Below, in pieces: positions 52,101-64,000 of a stretch of 64,000 bases of DNA (position 1 is its first letter; each line of letters begins with the position of its first letter). Both the position numbers and the translations under genes were made by a program. The notes beneath the pieces were generated by a model. That model was not told the DNA's origin, ran no database searches, and saw only the letters and a program-made list of their open reading frames with translations. Source of the stretch: Marchantia polymorpha subsp. ruderalis (lineage: Eukaryota; Streptophyta; Marchantiopsida; Marchantiales; Marchantiaceae); assembly GCA_037833965.1 (NCBI GenBank), contig AP031355.1, forward strand, positions 15,587,501 through 15,651,500, read 5' to 3'.

Positions 52101-55100
52101 CGGGGAATTTGAGTCGGAAGTTGCTTCCATCCGAGGACTTGCTTCCCAGAAACGACGTAGGGCTTTGGCGTGTTCGTCTTTACCGCTGTGGCATGGAGGT
52201 GAAAGGTGCCAATGATGACATTTCAACTCGGCTCAGCGTTGGAATGAATCGGCTGAAAGATCCATTTGGACTCGAGCCTTTTTCCTGCTCGAGTGTTCAA
52301 GCTCTCTTGGATTGTCAAATGATTGTGGCGGTCACATTGACCTCAACTTGTAACGAAAGATCCTCCCTCGTTCCGTCATTCGTCCATCCACATTGACTCG
52401 AGGTAGAAAAGGTATAATGCCTTCACAAAAACCTCTTGCGACGATTTTCCGTTGCTCAAGTCACTCGATCAGAGGAAGAAGGAGACAAGTCCTCCGCCCT
52501 CGTTTCGCATTCTCGATTGTAGCACGCTAATGAGCTGTATGTATCCTGGATTCCATTATGACCATATCATGATTTGCGAGCGGCTATCTTTTTGACAAAA
52601 GCCTAATCATACTCCCTGTTAGCATGCTTCGAGTGCATGCGACTTGTTCTTCAGATCTTCGTCGTCGCTCCGATCGGACCCTGACAGTGGATTTCACATC
52701 CAGGTTTAGATAGATTCCCTCTGATCTAGCCATCGCCGGGTGCTCGCATCAGTCAGAAGTCGAGAGCCGAAATCAAGGCAAGCGCGGAAGTCCGAAGGTT
52801 TGTTCCCTGCTTACATGCTAATCTCGCTGCGCACACTCGTGAGAAGCAACTGCACCAGAATCTGGAATTCTGAACATCCTCCGTCTCAAAGGAAACGTCA
52901 CCCCGCGCGGGGGCAGACAATCAGCAAAAGGCTCTGGGGCACGCTCTTGCGAGATTGACATGCCCGTTCACCGGAACCGATTTTCACCCACCTCCTTCAA
53001 TGGTGGTGCGCCAGCCATCATCAGGGCTAGCATCGGGCCGACTAGAGTAATCATCAGTCGCGCGCTGCCGTAGGTTCGAGCCTGGCTGCCTGCAGCGCGA
53101 GCGCTGTGGGCGCCTTAATGCGCTGTAAGAGATCGACTGAACCCGCGAATCCATCTCGTGTCACTCCCTGGCCGCGCTCTACGCCGGTCGCGTACGTACG
53201 AACAGACGACGACGACGACGTCTACGACGATGGCGGCGGAGGCAGGCATGCTCGTGGAAACGTGGTGAATATGGACGCCCTCGTATGAAGGCGTGACACA
53301 CACAAACAGGGAAAAGGAAGATGCGCTCTTACTCAGAAAACTCCCGAAATGGAATCGAGCAATGGATGGGCCAATCCAGTTCTATCCTATCCTCCTTCCG
53401 TTACACGGGCGTACTGATACGGTCCAAGTGTTCTGCAACAAACTATCGAGGGGACGCAAGATGACATCAAGAAGACCCAGTTCTCGACTTCTCGCTTCTA
53501 GGGCTCGCTCGAGGTGCGGATAGATGCGCGGTTCGGAGGACGCGAGAGTGGGTGTGTACGAGAGTGGTGGTCTCGAGAAAATCTACAAATATCTCCCGAC
53601 CCCGCAGCGCAACCGATGAGCTCGCAACGAAGGACCGGCCTGACTCCTGTCGGAATCCTTTGGCTTCGGTTCCTTTCGCGGGGCATTAATTTGGCATTCT
53701 CTCGCTACGATGTGTCGCCCCTCGCTCCGTCACCATCTTCGTAGACGGACAGGGACACTTGTCGATGTTCCTCGGATGTGTATGCGTAGTGGAGTGCGGC
53801 GGTGGAGTGGAACCGAAAAGCTTGTTGGGTATTGATACGATCAAGGCCGAGGGGGTAGAAAGGCAAAAGCGAGGTGGAGCGAAAAGGGAGGAGGAATCAT
53901 CTTTTACACACACTATGATCGAAATGCATCAATGCCCCCCATGCCCATGCCCGAAGTTCGCAACGTGAGTCACCTCTCGAGACGAGTCACCACCGAAACT
54001 GCTGCTGCGGCATGGTGGCGACCAATCGAGCCGCGGTCCTGTCGACACGGCCCGGAGTGTAGCTCTAGGAATTCGGACCCCTCGTCATGTCGAGCGTAGA
54101 AATCTAGTAAATTTGTTACGGGCATGCGAGTTACACCTGGGAGTGTTAGCGTGGAGGTTTTATTTATTCCCCGGGGAATAACAAATCGCCACGATGAGCT
54201 CTGAAGCACTGCACACAATCTTCCAAAGTTCCAGAATCCAATTAGGGATTCCCGTTGGTATCTGACACGATTCCACAGCCCGGAGAATTACGTGCCTGCC
54301 TAACGGCTGCGATCGTCGCGATGCCCGTCGAAGAGAGAGAATGAGTTAGCGGATTATGCCAGTGCTCCAGCAAAGTGGATTAGAGAATTTCGCTGCGGCT
54401 GAATCTGCTTTGCATGCTAAAGACATGCGAGCCTTCTCAAATCTAGTGGGGGATAAGTCGAGCGTGGTGGTCTGGACAACGATCCCACTCAATGTCCCCT
54501 TACGTACCTCCCCCTCTCTCCACCTCTCACTCCCGCTCTCTACTCTCCTCCCTCCCTCCCTCTCTCTCTCTCTCTCTCTCGCTCCCTCGAGGGATCTGTC
54601 TGCACAGCACCAGACTGCAGCATGCGCAAACGAATCGTGATCTTCGGCATGACGACGAACAAACTGTGCAGATTCACATCCACAAGTTGCGCTACAATGT
54701 CCTCACCATCACCACAACCACGCCGCTCCAAGCACAAGCACAAATGGCCCACGCCTTTCCCTTTCGTGGACGGAAAGGCGGCTTCTAGAGGACGGCGTTT
54801 GTAGCCTCGTAGTGGAAAGGACCAAGTGGGCACCGAATTGGCGCCAGCTTCATGCCAAGCCTTTGCAAATAGGAACGTTTGGCTCCATCCACATCCGACA
54901 CTTGCATCCGTGAACTAGATTCCCCGGGCCCGATCATCTGGAACCGTCCGTGGTTGATTTTCTCTAACCCGTCGGTTGTCCGAGGCGGCTTAAAAGTTAA
55001 CCCAATCGCCGGGTCCTGATTCCAGATTCCAGATTCCAGATTCCTAACCTCGTAAGTGACCGCCCCGCCGTGGTTATTTTCGAACCGCCGTCGTCGTGCT

Positions 55101-57281
55101 TGGATCCCGTCAACCCAATCACCGGGCCCGGATTCCAGATCCGTAACCACGTAAAAAGAGCCGGCGAACCGGAACAAGAGTCGCCACAATTGACTCCAGG
55201 TGGTGGTGGGATCGAGGTTCGAGCTTCGTCGGGTAGAGGGAGGGAGGGAGGGAGGAGGAGGAGGAGGAGGAGGACGCAATTACACCGGAGCGTCGAGAGT
55301 GGGGACTGGCGGAGGAAAGGACCTAATGAGCCATCGCCAGCAGTCATCGGAGGCATTAAATGAGCGATAAGCAAATTGATTGTCCGATGCTTTTTGCGGA
55401 ACCCTCATTTGAGCCAATCATGCCCTCGCTGCACTGTTTTCGGACTCTTGCACCGTTCTCGCATACAACCAAAGGCTCCGTCAGAGCTGCAGTCCCGTGC
55501 CTCCCTAGGCTAGGTGTGGTTAGCAAGAAACGAAAGCGTTGCACACGAAGGTTTAAATTTATACATGGCCCAGCGAGGGCGATTGCCCCGATTCAAGGAA
55601 AACCAAGTCCCCGCGGAGAACCAGATTGACTTTTAAGGTTCGCTCGCCAAAAGCACAAGCACGCAGTCCCGTTTGTCATCTTTCGGTAAATCGTTCAGGC
55701 CTCTTGGGCAAAGAATCCGTTTTCTGTCATGTTCGTCTTTTATCGCTTACCGGAGTGTAGGTCTGAGCGAAAAGCTTATTGACTAGCTCTGTCACCAGCG
55801 TTGATCGCTTCCCTTTCCTCCCCTTCTTGGATGGTGGGTACCCATGCACGGGGTGAAAGGCAAAGAGAAGCGACGGACGAGGCAAATCAGATGATACCAT
55901 GCAAACATGTCCGAGATGTACTGAGGTATCTCTCCATCTGCTTCATTGCTCCCATACTCTTATGACCTAGCCAAGTTTTTGGTGGCATGTACCCATGCAG
56001 CCTTACATTGTGAGATGTCATTTCATGTTAGGGCCAAATGATTGACATGTGTGAGGAATACCAAACTCTCAGAATTTTATGTTGAGCTCGTGTTAGGATA
56101 ACAAGCATGCAAATCCACTCTGCGGAGTTAGAGTTAAGCAATAAAGGGTGTCACCCCATGACAGCTGCAAAGGTTGAGGCTCTCGTCCCGAAAACATGTG
56201 TTAGGACTCGAAGTACTGTACCGATGTCATGGCAGGTTCTACTCTAGTCCTTCAAGCTACTGCTGTACTAATCCTAAGCTATCATGTCCAGTGTAGGCCT
56301 GCTCTCGAGCCATGTTTCAGCATCAAGTATCATTCATTACCTAGGAAACATAGCTCTTTTCGTGTGGAAGGGAAATGTTTATTCGCGTATGCAAAACAAG
56401 CAAACGAGAGAGAGAGAGAGAGATCACGGCCTCGCCCCGTCAGGGCTTACAGTGGAATACTAATCGACCTTAGCATACATCTGATATCACCAGGGTAGTC
56501 TTCATTGGAAATCCAAATTGTTTCATCCTGGAGGATGCCTCTCCTCTGAGCCCAAAAGTACTATCAGCCCGCTTGCTTGTCTTTGTAATGTTCACCAGAA
56601 TGGTAGTATTCTCACATGCAGACGAGCTTGCATTGTGCAGCTAAATACATGAGGAGGCTCCTGCAGTGTGGAAAGAAGATCCTCCCAGGCTTCCTACACT
56701 GTGCAGTAGACTTGTGAGTGGAAGTAAAGTGGGGCGAAGGCGTGGTCAAAACATAAATAACATCGGTGAGATTGGACTTGAAGTCTAGGAGAACTGTAGG
56801 TGCCATAATTAACCTGGTGGGGACAGCCCCAAAAATCTCCTAACCAAGCCTACATTTAACATTTGTTTGGACAAAAGACAGAGGAAAGTTGTGGTCTTAG
56901 TTTCTCTTTACGAGAGGGCCTCGCCCAAAGACATAGGGGGTGCCTCGTTGCTCCATCTTACACCACAACTAAGCTGAGGTCCTCCCATTGGACGACTATC
57001 ATGGCCCTCGCCGAACAAGAACGAGTCCCCCAAAGAAAATTCCTCTCTTCCCTTGCGGGCTTTTTGGGTCACGATGATTATACAGAAAGTTCCTGTAGGT
57101 TTCGATTCAACACACCCTCGCCAACTGCTATTGCTGTTGCTACTTCTCCTGCTAGCTCGAAGAAGACTACTACTATTACTACTACCTAAATAATCACAAA
57201 CCATGCCATGCCTCTTGCCTCATAAATAATTTGGTTTAGCTTTTCTACTGAACGTGTTTTGGTTGTTCAGACTTCTTTTTC

Positions 57282-57315
<34 letters not shown>

Positions 57316-57540
57316 TTTCCTTCGTTCCTCCCTTCAAAGGCGGTACTCACCTCTCCCGGTTAGTCCCTTCCTTCACAAGGAGATTATATGTTGCTGGGCG
57401 GTCCTCCCATCCTTTTTTGTTATCTACTCGGCCGCCTGTTTCACGCTGGGGTGCTAGAGTTGTGGGATATTTATATGGTCACTCCACTTTACTAACACAA
57501 AAGTTCTGGTATATCCACATCTTCTAAAGTGTTCTTAAGG
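49161..57540. other. intergenic, no gene recognised
   Basis: Normal-GC DNA with short frames only. Repeats: TA dinucleotides at 49338-49360, CT at 54559-54580, a diverged 120 bp tandem pair at 54950-55165, ATTCCAG units at 55018-55043, GGGA then GGA runs at 55236-55274, and CT at 57290-57315. A short frame at 56229-56498 starts with a signal-peptide-like stretch (MAGSTLVLQATAVLILSYH), but its second half is GAGA repeat, so I do not call it a gene. Confidence 0.45.
54950..55165 (+). repeat. diverged tandem duplication, period about 120 bp
   Basis: GTGGTTGATTTT at 54950 recurs as GTGGTTATTTT at 55070. Further into each copy AACCCAATCGCCGGGTCC matches AACCCAATCACCGGGCCC, followed in both by GATTCCAGAT. 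The first copy also contains a small ATTCCAG expansion. Confidence 0.6.
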
Positions 57541-57557
57541 TGATGCTTACTAGCAGG

Positions 57558-58271
57558 TCATACTTTTATTGACTGCACTTTTATAGAATGCTTACGCAAA
57601 TATTGCTCGGCCTTACGGCGATGTAATATGTGCAGCTTGCAACAAGGCAGGATATCAGCTCCGTTGGTTGGAGATCCTAATGCTATGTGGACATGGGCCT
57701 GCTTGCCATTATATACGACTTGAACAGGATTTATAGAATCTGATGTTATTTCTCCTAGCACACAACCGAGTCTCGGATTCCTTTTATAGGTATTTCCAAG
57801 ATAAGGATAGGATTTGGACCTGCTCCTGTAGATTCCAATAATTTGACGTTCTGAGGGTGTCTCGAGGGCTTGTGATGTTTTGATGTACCACGTTCTGCTC
57901 GTGGGAGACAAACATAACTGAATTTCCCATTCATATTATCAGGATATACTGCTCATAGTCGAAACATGTTTTTGAACGTCCTCTTTGTTGACAGTTGCCT
58001 TTCTTTTGCTCCACTTCCAGCATCCATACCCTCTCCAGTATTGATAGTTCCCATACTTCAGTTCAAACCCTGGTCGGTAGGCATTTCTCTCATCAAACAT
58101 GATGGTGTATGTCGCCCCTTCCGAACAGTAGATTTTGTGGACCTGACATGGTCGGTTTATTAAAGCTGTTGTTGGCATACCTTTGCTTGTTTTGATTGTT
58201 CCGATGACGACATCCTCCTCTGGTCTCGCAACTTTGAATCTGCGGGTCCCCAAAATTTTTCCCGATTGCAT
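57558..58271 (-). pseudogene. single reading frame broken by tandem stops, unknown protein
   Basis: One frame runs from ATG 58271 (MQSGKILGTRRFKVARPEED) through to the stop at 57558, interrupted only by adjacent TGA TAA codons at 57941-57936. The first half (110 residues) ends KWSKRKATVNKEDVQKHV, then STMSSIS. The second half restarts YEWEIQLCLSPTSRTWYIK and adds about 120 residues. The sequence is varied, not repeat-derived, and continues sensibly across the stops. A 46-60 bp intron hiding the stops (acceptor attcag just after them) would be unusually short for plants. A recently disabled gene or transposon protein is the likelier reading. I recognise no family. Confidence 0.35.
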
Positions 58272-61200
58272 ACACTTGGCTCAAGGGCCTTCTCTTGATT
58301 CTGTCACATAAAGATTGTCGACAGCCGAGGCAAATAACGACCCAGAGGACCTAGCAACCTTCATTCAAACCGTATACGTATTCCAGCATGTAGTCAGGCC
58401 ATGTACATTCCAGGAGAAGGACCGTGTGTATGGCATCCTGCGTGACAATGATTCTGTTGTAATTGGAAAGAAAGAGGGAGAGAGATTTACATGCTGTCAC
58501 CTACGGACGATTGTCGACCATGGGCACCATGATTGACGACGATCTTCGGAAATGCAAGGAGGCTCCAGGCCTCCATAATCTGCATTGTCTACTAGGCGTA
58601 CAGCCTGACTTCGCAATGCACTGGGGGACAACGTCCATTCATCGAAAATACCATAAATACCATTCAATACAAGTTGTCCCAACGCTTTCTAACTGTTCCT
58701 TGACAACTTCGGTGTCGGCAATCCTCTTCCCACTTACAACGTCGGCCCTGGCCGACTTCCAACTGGCCCAGCAGCACTTTGGTTCGCTGCCACCCAGTTG
58801 TCACAAACCCTCTTCTCCGTAGGTCAAATGTTGCCGCTATTCCAGCAATCAAGAGTTGCGAGTTTGTGGATTCTTAAAATCGGCAGTCGGGAGGCAGGGA
58901 GAGGACCGGATCGAACGCAACAAGAGGAAACCATGCTTCATGGCGATCCAAGTGTGTGAGTATTATTTGCTGGACAAACTCCAACGTCAAACACAAACTC
59001 CAGTCCTGAACATGCGAAATGCTGTCACAGCACGAGAGAATATTGGAGAGAAGTTAGTAGACAGTAAGTACACTGTAAACTGCAGACATAGATACGTTCC
59101 CACGGAGGCAATACGCTGTTCCCGACCGGTAATCAGGACCTACTACCTACTTCTGCCGGTACCTCTCCTTTCTTGCGACCTGCTTTACCGACACACCGCG
59201 AACCGCCCTCGAGCCCGCAGGTGACCTGCTACGGCACAGCGCAACAGTCGGTCGCCCACCATACATGGACGTCAGTCCCTCAGTCGAGAGTGTTCTCCAT
59301 TCGGATTTGTGCAATTTTTCGAGCCATATGTGAATGAGATCCGCAGCCATGGACGGAGGCCCTAAACACGATTAGCCTGCGACTTAATGCGGGTGACGAG
59401 GGGTTTGACTTTCTTGCCGTCCGGTTCGGTGTCCGCGTCCAGGGGCCCAGCCCAGTTGCAGCGCTGTAGCGTATCCAATCCTGTCGAGCGTCCCAGTTTA
59501 GGCTTCCGGCTTGCTTTCTTCAGCAGCGAGGAACTCCAGTCTGTCGCATGATGTTGAGCCCTGCGCCTGGTCCAGAGTCATTAACGAACGACCTGATTGG
59601 GATTTTCGTGAAGGGTTTCGCGCCTGCTATACTTAGAATCCGCCTCGAAATTGTACGCGGAGTTCAAGTTTCTCGTTCTTTCTCGTGGTGGCTCCGCACT
59701 GTGACTATTCTGATGTGGACAGCGTGCGATCGTAATAGTAAATCCGGGCATTCTCGGCTTTTCACAATCATTAGGCCACACATAATCATTGCGTGCGTGG
59801 GCCTTCGGGCTCTCGTGGTGGGAGATCTGGCTCGCCGCCCAGCCCTCGTCACGACGAAGCGCGATTTCGCGAAAGAGACGAATTTAGAGTACGGGAAATT
59901 GGATCTCCCATTATCACGATCAAAGCTGTCAACGAGTCCAAGGCCAAGCGGAATGGGCCGCCGTTTATACAACGACGATCGGATCCTAATCCTTCTCCGG
60001 ACCTCAGTCCACGAGATACAGAGCTGCACCTCCCGCTGTCGAGAGCCCATTGTTCCGAGTCCATATTGGATCTTATTTGCACGTATGATCTCGTAAGTGT
60101 TGCTTCCGGTCTTTTGCCATACCCCTGTCTGCCTCTCTCTTTCAGGTTCGCTCCCCATCCGGCGAATCGAATCGGACGACTTGCCCCTGAAAAGCAAATT
60201 CCCCACTCGCTCTCATAACTCGGCAAGCCAGCTCCACTGCCCAGCTCTAATGAAGTCTATATTGGATCTTAGTGCCCAGCCCTCGCCCGTCTTTCGCGCT
60301 TTCCACTCCCTCGCTCATTCGACGGCCCGATAGCCCGAGATATCACAACAAAACAGCCCCGGGACCCCCTTTTCTATATTCCGACGAGCCTTCCATGCCT
60401 TACCAACTTTCTTCCCGCGAATCGCCCGAGTCCCCACCGCAACCCGACTCCAGGCACGTCGACGGCCGTCAGCGGTCACAGGACCCGGCCCGCGAGTGGA
60501 AACGCCGGCGTCGATGACTTGGCCGGGACTTCATGTTCGAGGCCGAGAGAAAGGGCGGGCGTCGTCCAGGAAAGGGGTTCGGTAGAGGCGACGCCTTGTG
60601 CTTGCCATTCGAGAGGCGTCTATTTTGCCGAAAGCCAGGACGTGTTGTGGAAGAGCGGACGCTGAAATCATTTGCCTCTTGCTTTTTTTAGGCCCCTCCC
60701 GGCCCTGGGAGGCTAGCGCGCCTATTTTTGCCAGATATTATCGACACTATACGTCTGCAGGCGCTAGAGTGCCAAAGTTAGCAGGAGGAAAAGTGGCCGA
60801 GCGTGCCTTTTCTTCAGAATATCGTTCGCTCGGACAGCATATGTTGGCAAAAGTCGATAGATGCGCCAACCTATTCCTGGATATTTTGTCTCTTCCGATT
60901 TTTCGTCGCCCGGCCGTCCGATTCGCCATCTTTGGCCGCCACGTCGATTGGCCTCCGCTGCCGGCGTCTCACCCTCCGATGGCAGATCGGACGGCCCCTC
61001 GGTGGCGGTCCTGAAATTCGATATATCTTCGATTTTCAGTGGAGCATAAGCGATCGGACGGCCCCGGGTCTGCCATCTGAACACATCGACGGCGCTGTGA
61101 GTCGCAGGGAAGCGTTAACCCCCCGTGATCGAGTGCGCAAGGGAACATGCATTTGAATGTGGATGAAGATCTCATGATCGACGCTCTGGGGGTACTGTAA

Positions 61201-61390
61201 AGTCCAATCTTCTCTGCCGTTCTGTATTGTACGAATGAGACGCCCTTTTATACGATCCATCGTGACCGTTGGTCGGGGTGTGGACGGTTCGATGAGAGTA
61301 TTTGGGTGCATGTATATTGCCGACTCAGAAGTCATGCATGCATACAGGCCTCGTATTCATGCACGGAGGTGTCATTTGATACGAATGCAT
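58272..61390. other. intergenic, no gene confidently recognised
   Basis: Minus-strand frames continue upstream of the broken frame (58852-58664, 58682-58497, 59350-59147 and an ATG-less frame at about 59571-59380 ending KSQANRV). They could be further exons or relics of one locus, but no splice joins could be supported. GC-rich overlapping frames at 59548-60226 look like composition artefacts. A 13-base repeat, ATATTGGATCTTA, occurs at about 60063 and 60259. Confidence 0.35.
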
Positions 61391-62400
61391 AAAGTTTTAT
61401 CATGATCAACTGCAAATTCACGGTTATTATAATATCATTTCTTTTGGTGCTTTTTGTAAAAAAGTATTAACTCTAGGTGTGTTGTATGACCGGGAGTGCG
61501 GGCCATTTATAGACATCCTTGAGAGCTACTTGAAATCGAGAAGTTTCTCGACAAAATCTTCAAAAGTGAGAATTTGACTCATACATTTTCAACATACCCT
61601 TTTCCCGCATGTAAATGTAAAAGAGCCCAACAAGACTTCTTATTTCTGGTTTTTTTTCTTCTAGATTACACTAGCATACCGATATTTGAACACAAAAGGA
61701 ATTATCAAGAAGGAAAGGGACAATTTCAGCATATTTACTTTAAAGTTCCATTTTTTCTATAATTGTTATATAAAGTGATTCTTCACAGTTATTTCAGTGA
61801 TAAATAATCTATGATCTTTTTATACAGTACGGTTGAAACCTATTAAGCGCTTAATATTAGTTTACCTATTCAGTATGAAGCCCGTTAGTGTTTTAACCTA
61901 AACGTGACTCTTTTGAGGCAATGATCAATATACAGCTAGATATACATATATTTTCCAAAATTCTTTGGCTGTTTCATAATCATTCGATTAATTACAAGAC
62001 CCTGAAGAATAAACACTTGATGCCTAAAAAAAATTTCTCGTAAAGGAGGTAGACATGTTTAAGCTTTACTATCGGCCTTAAAGTTTCTAAATAATTGTAA
62101 CAAGTCCAGTTACAAGATGAACCTTATAGTCAAACTGAAATGTCCTAGATCCCAAGGCACTAAAGATCCTTTACTCGTTAAAATTCTCCACTAATCGTGC
62201 CATGTTTCACATATTGGACTGAATCAATTCGACAAGGCGCTTGCAAACTTAAGAAAAGTTGAAACTAAATCGTCTCGTGATAAAAGAAAAAGTTAGGGCA
62301 AGCCAATTCGTGGATATTTGATATCAGGATTTATTTGCGAGAGAGAAAGAATATGTCTAGATTGCAGACGTTGCAAGTTGCAAGAGAGAGGTTCGTAAAG
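61391..62400. repeat. AT-rich island, probable transposon remnant
   Basis: AT-rich block without open frames of note and without terminal repeats visible by eye. Confidence 0.35.
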
Positions 62401-64000
62401 ATGGGAAGACCCTAGCGAGTGAGTGAGTCGGGCATGGATAAATCCAAAGCATTTACTTCTCTCCCCTTGAGAGTTGAGGTGCGAAGAATTGAATTACTCG
62501 GGCCCTTTGAGAGTTATGAAAGCGAGCTGGGCTGGGCTCCAGGAGTACAAGAGAGGGAAAATGGCCAATGGCACTAAGTCAAACGGTTGGAATTTATGAT
62601 GCGGATCGATGTGCGGGAGTACGTCTAGATCGAGGGCCTTGCAAGTTGCCGAGGCTCGCGAGGCTCGCGAGGCCCTCGGAGCGGCACAAGTTTCCAGCCG
62701 AGGGCATTGAAGGCTAGATGGCCCAGCCGTAGGGCGTCCAGATGGAACATTCGTTACATTCCTGACAGGCGCGGGGGGTCCATTCCGAATCGCATCGACC
62801 GGATTCGAGCAACTTGGGCTGCCAAATGTAAAGGCTCGCTTGCATATTCTTCGCGCTCGATCATTTGCAGATTTGAGAGGTCTGTTGAGTGTACGTCGAG
62901 AGTACGAATCCCATCATTTGGTGGCGTTCATCCGAGAAACACGGGGGAGAGAAGGGACTCAAAGGCACTCAATTCTTTCAAAAGCACACCTACAGGACCG
63001 GATAGATGTTCTCCTAATGCTGCGATGCAGTAATCCATGTCTGGGTCCTTTGGGAAATTGGTAAATGCACCAAGTGGGTCGAAAGGGCAAATGGACAATC
63101 GCATGGGAAAGGAGACTTGTCCAGTGACAGCATGTGAGCCTTCCTTCCACTTTACCGTTTATGATGCCGCTCCGCTAGGTTTACAGGTGTTCGTCCACCC
63201 TCTCTCTCGGTGACGCGCTCCAAATGCCTTCCTTCCGGCCGGGTCAAGCACATCGCTTACATAAAGCCCGTCGACAATTGGTGCTACTACTACAACGACG
63301 ATGAATTACGTGACACGCTAGCATCTTTCCGTTTTCGGAACCTCTTTTCCGCATTCTGTGAGTTCATGTTAAAATTTCTAGAATGCAGATGGCGCGTACA
63401 AGTGAAAATATCTATTGAGTCTTTTGAGAGATCTTGAGGGACCTAATCACCATTTTTTCTTCCCATTCTAGATTAAAGTAAGAACTTCAATTTTGGACGG
63501 TCAGACATGTTTGTTGGACGGGGGGCGGAGTGTTGCTTCACGGACAGGAGTTTGAAGTTTAGGAACCATAATTTCGTCAAACTGTACGAGAAAAACAGTT
63601 GAGCTGGAAAGGAGAGATGTGTCCAGGCTTACGAGGGCGTTTGTCATCAATGGCTCTTCGTTCTTCGATTCGATGCTGGTTTTGCTGATATAATCATTAG
63701 CCTCCCCACTCCCCACTCCCAACCAGCTGAGAATATAGACGGGTGTAAATATCTGGCCCAGCGAAATCTACAAACAAACCTAGATTGTAGAAATCAAAGA
63801 AGATTCAGGATGCAGAAAGTATTTGATTTAAAGCAAGGAGGAGGGACGGATCTACAGAAATGGAAAGTCCCGCAAGGAAAAGGAAGAGAGAGAAGGACCA
63901 TTTCATGAAAGAAGAGAGATCATAGATGTATGCAGATTCGTCAGATGTAAACACATGAATTGTAGGATTGATTTTGCATCGAGAATCGGAAGAGTCAAAA
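62401..64000. other. intergenic, no gene recognised
   Basis: Normal-GC DNA with a GAGGCTCGC direct repeat at 62651-62671. No coding family or RNA gene could be supported up to the window end. Confidence 0.45.

Noticed and set aside
53059..53095. B-box-like GGTTCGAGCC as part of a tRNA
   Set aside because: No matching A box and no cloverleaf stems upstream.
56229..56498. Small secreted-protein-like frame
   Set aside because: The signal-peptide-like start is followed by sequence encoded by a GAGA microsatellite; no transcript or family evidence.
58360..58430. Minus-strand FSWNVHGL reminiscent of a LINE endonuclease start
   Set aside because: The match is a few residues only and a stop follows within about ten codons; no reverse transcriptase motifs nearby.
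59548..60226. Overlapping frames of 125-182 codons on both strands
   Set aside because: Several frames are open at once in GC-rich DNA, which points to composition rather than coding.

Overview
This 64 kb window is nuclear DNA from a land plant. The evidence is a plant-type MAG2-interacting protein 2 (NBAS/Sec39) gene, a DIVARICATA-type SHAQKYF MYB-related transcription factor gene, spliceosomal GT-AG introns, a eukaryotic-type tRNA-Leu, plant transposon types and a broken LHCII (chlorophyll a/b-binding protein) fragment. The style (long GA/CT-rich leaders, GC-rich gene surroundings, moderate introns, isolated AT-rich islands) suggests a bryophyte or other early-diverging land plant. The species cannot be fixed from sequence alone.

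Layout: positions 1-4963 (+) hold the last five exons of the MIP2/NBAS gene, whose 5' part lies outside the window. Positions 5.2-9.3 kb hold no recognisable gene. An AT-rich island (about 9.3-15.3 kb) contains three separable items: a pogo/Emigrant-like DNA element with an N-terminal transposase remnant (11586-12127), a MULE-like element whose roughly 93 bp inverted ends enclose a broken LHCII fragment (about 12660-13597), and a minus-strand tRNA-Leu(UAA) (14380-14463). From 15.3 to 36.7 kb the sequence alternates between gene-poor normal-GC DNA and AT-rich islands; one island carries a second pogo-type element (19256-19949) with TA target duplications and the decayed C-terminal end of a transposase. 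The two-exon MYB gene (37883-36725, minus strand) sits beside a GC-rich, CT-repeat-rich upstream region. From 38 to 64 kb I find no further confident gene, but two protein-like minus-strand reading frames (41889-42469 and 57558-58271) look like broken or misread genes.

Function: only two intact protein-coding loci are supported. One acts in Golgi-to-ER vesicle tethering and the other in transcription; nothing suggests that they work together. The rest is mainly transposon remnants, microsatellites and hairpin-forming sequence. The most notable object is the LHCII fragment inside MULE-like ends, a Pack-MULE-type gene capture. Exon joins and domain calls were made by eye from reading frames, splice sites and recalled family motifs.
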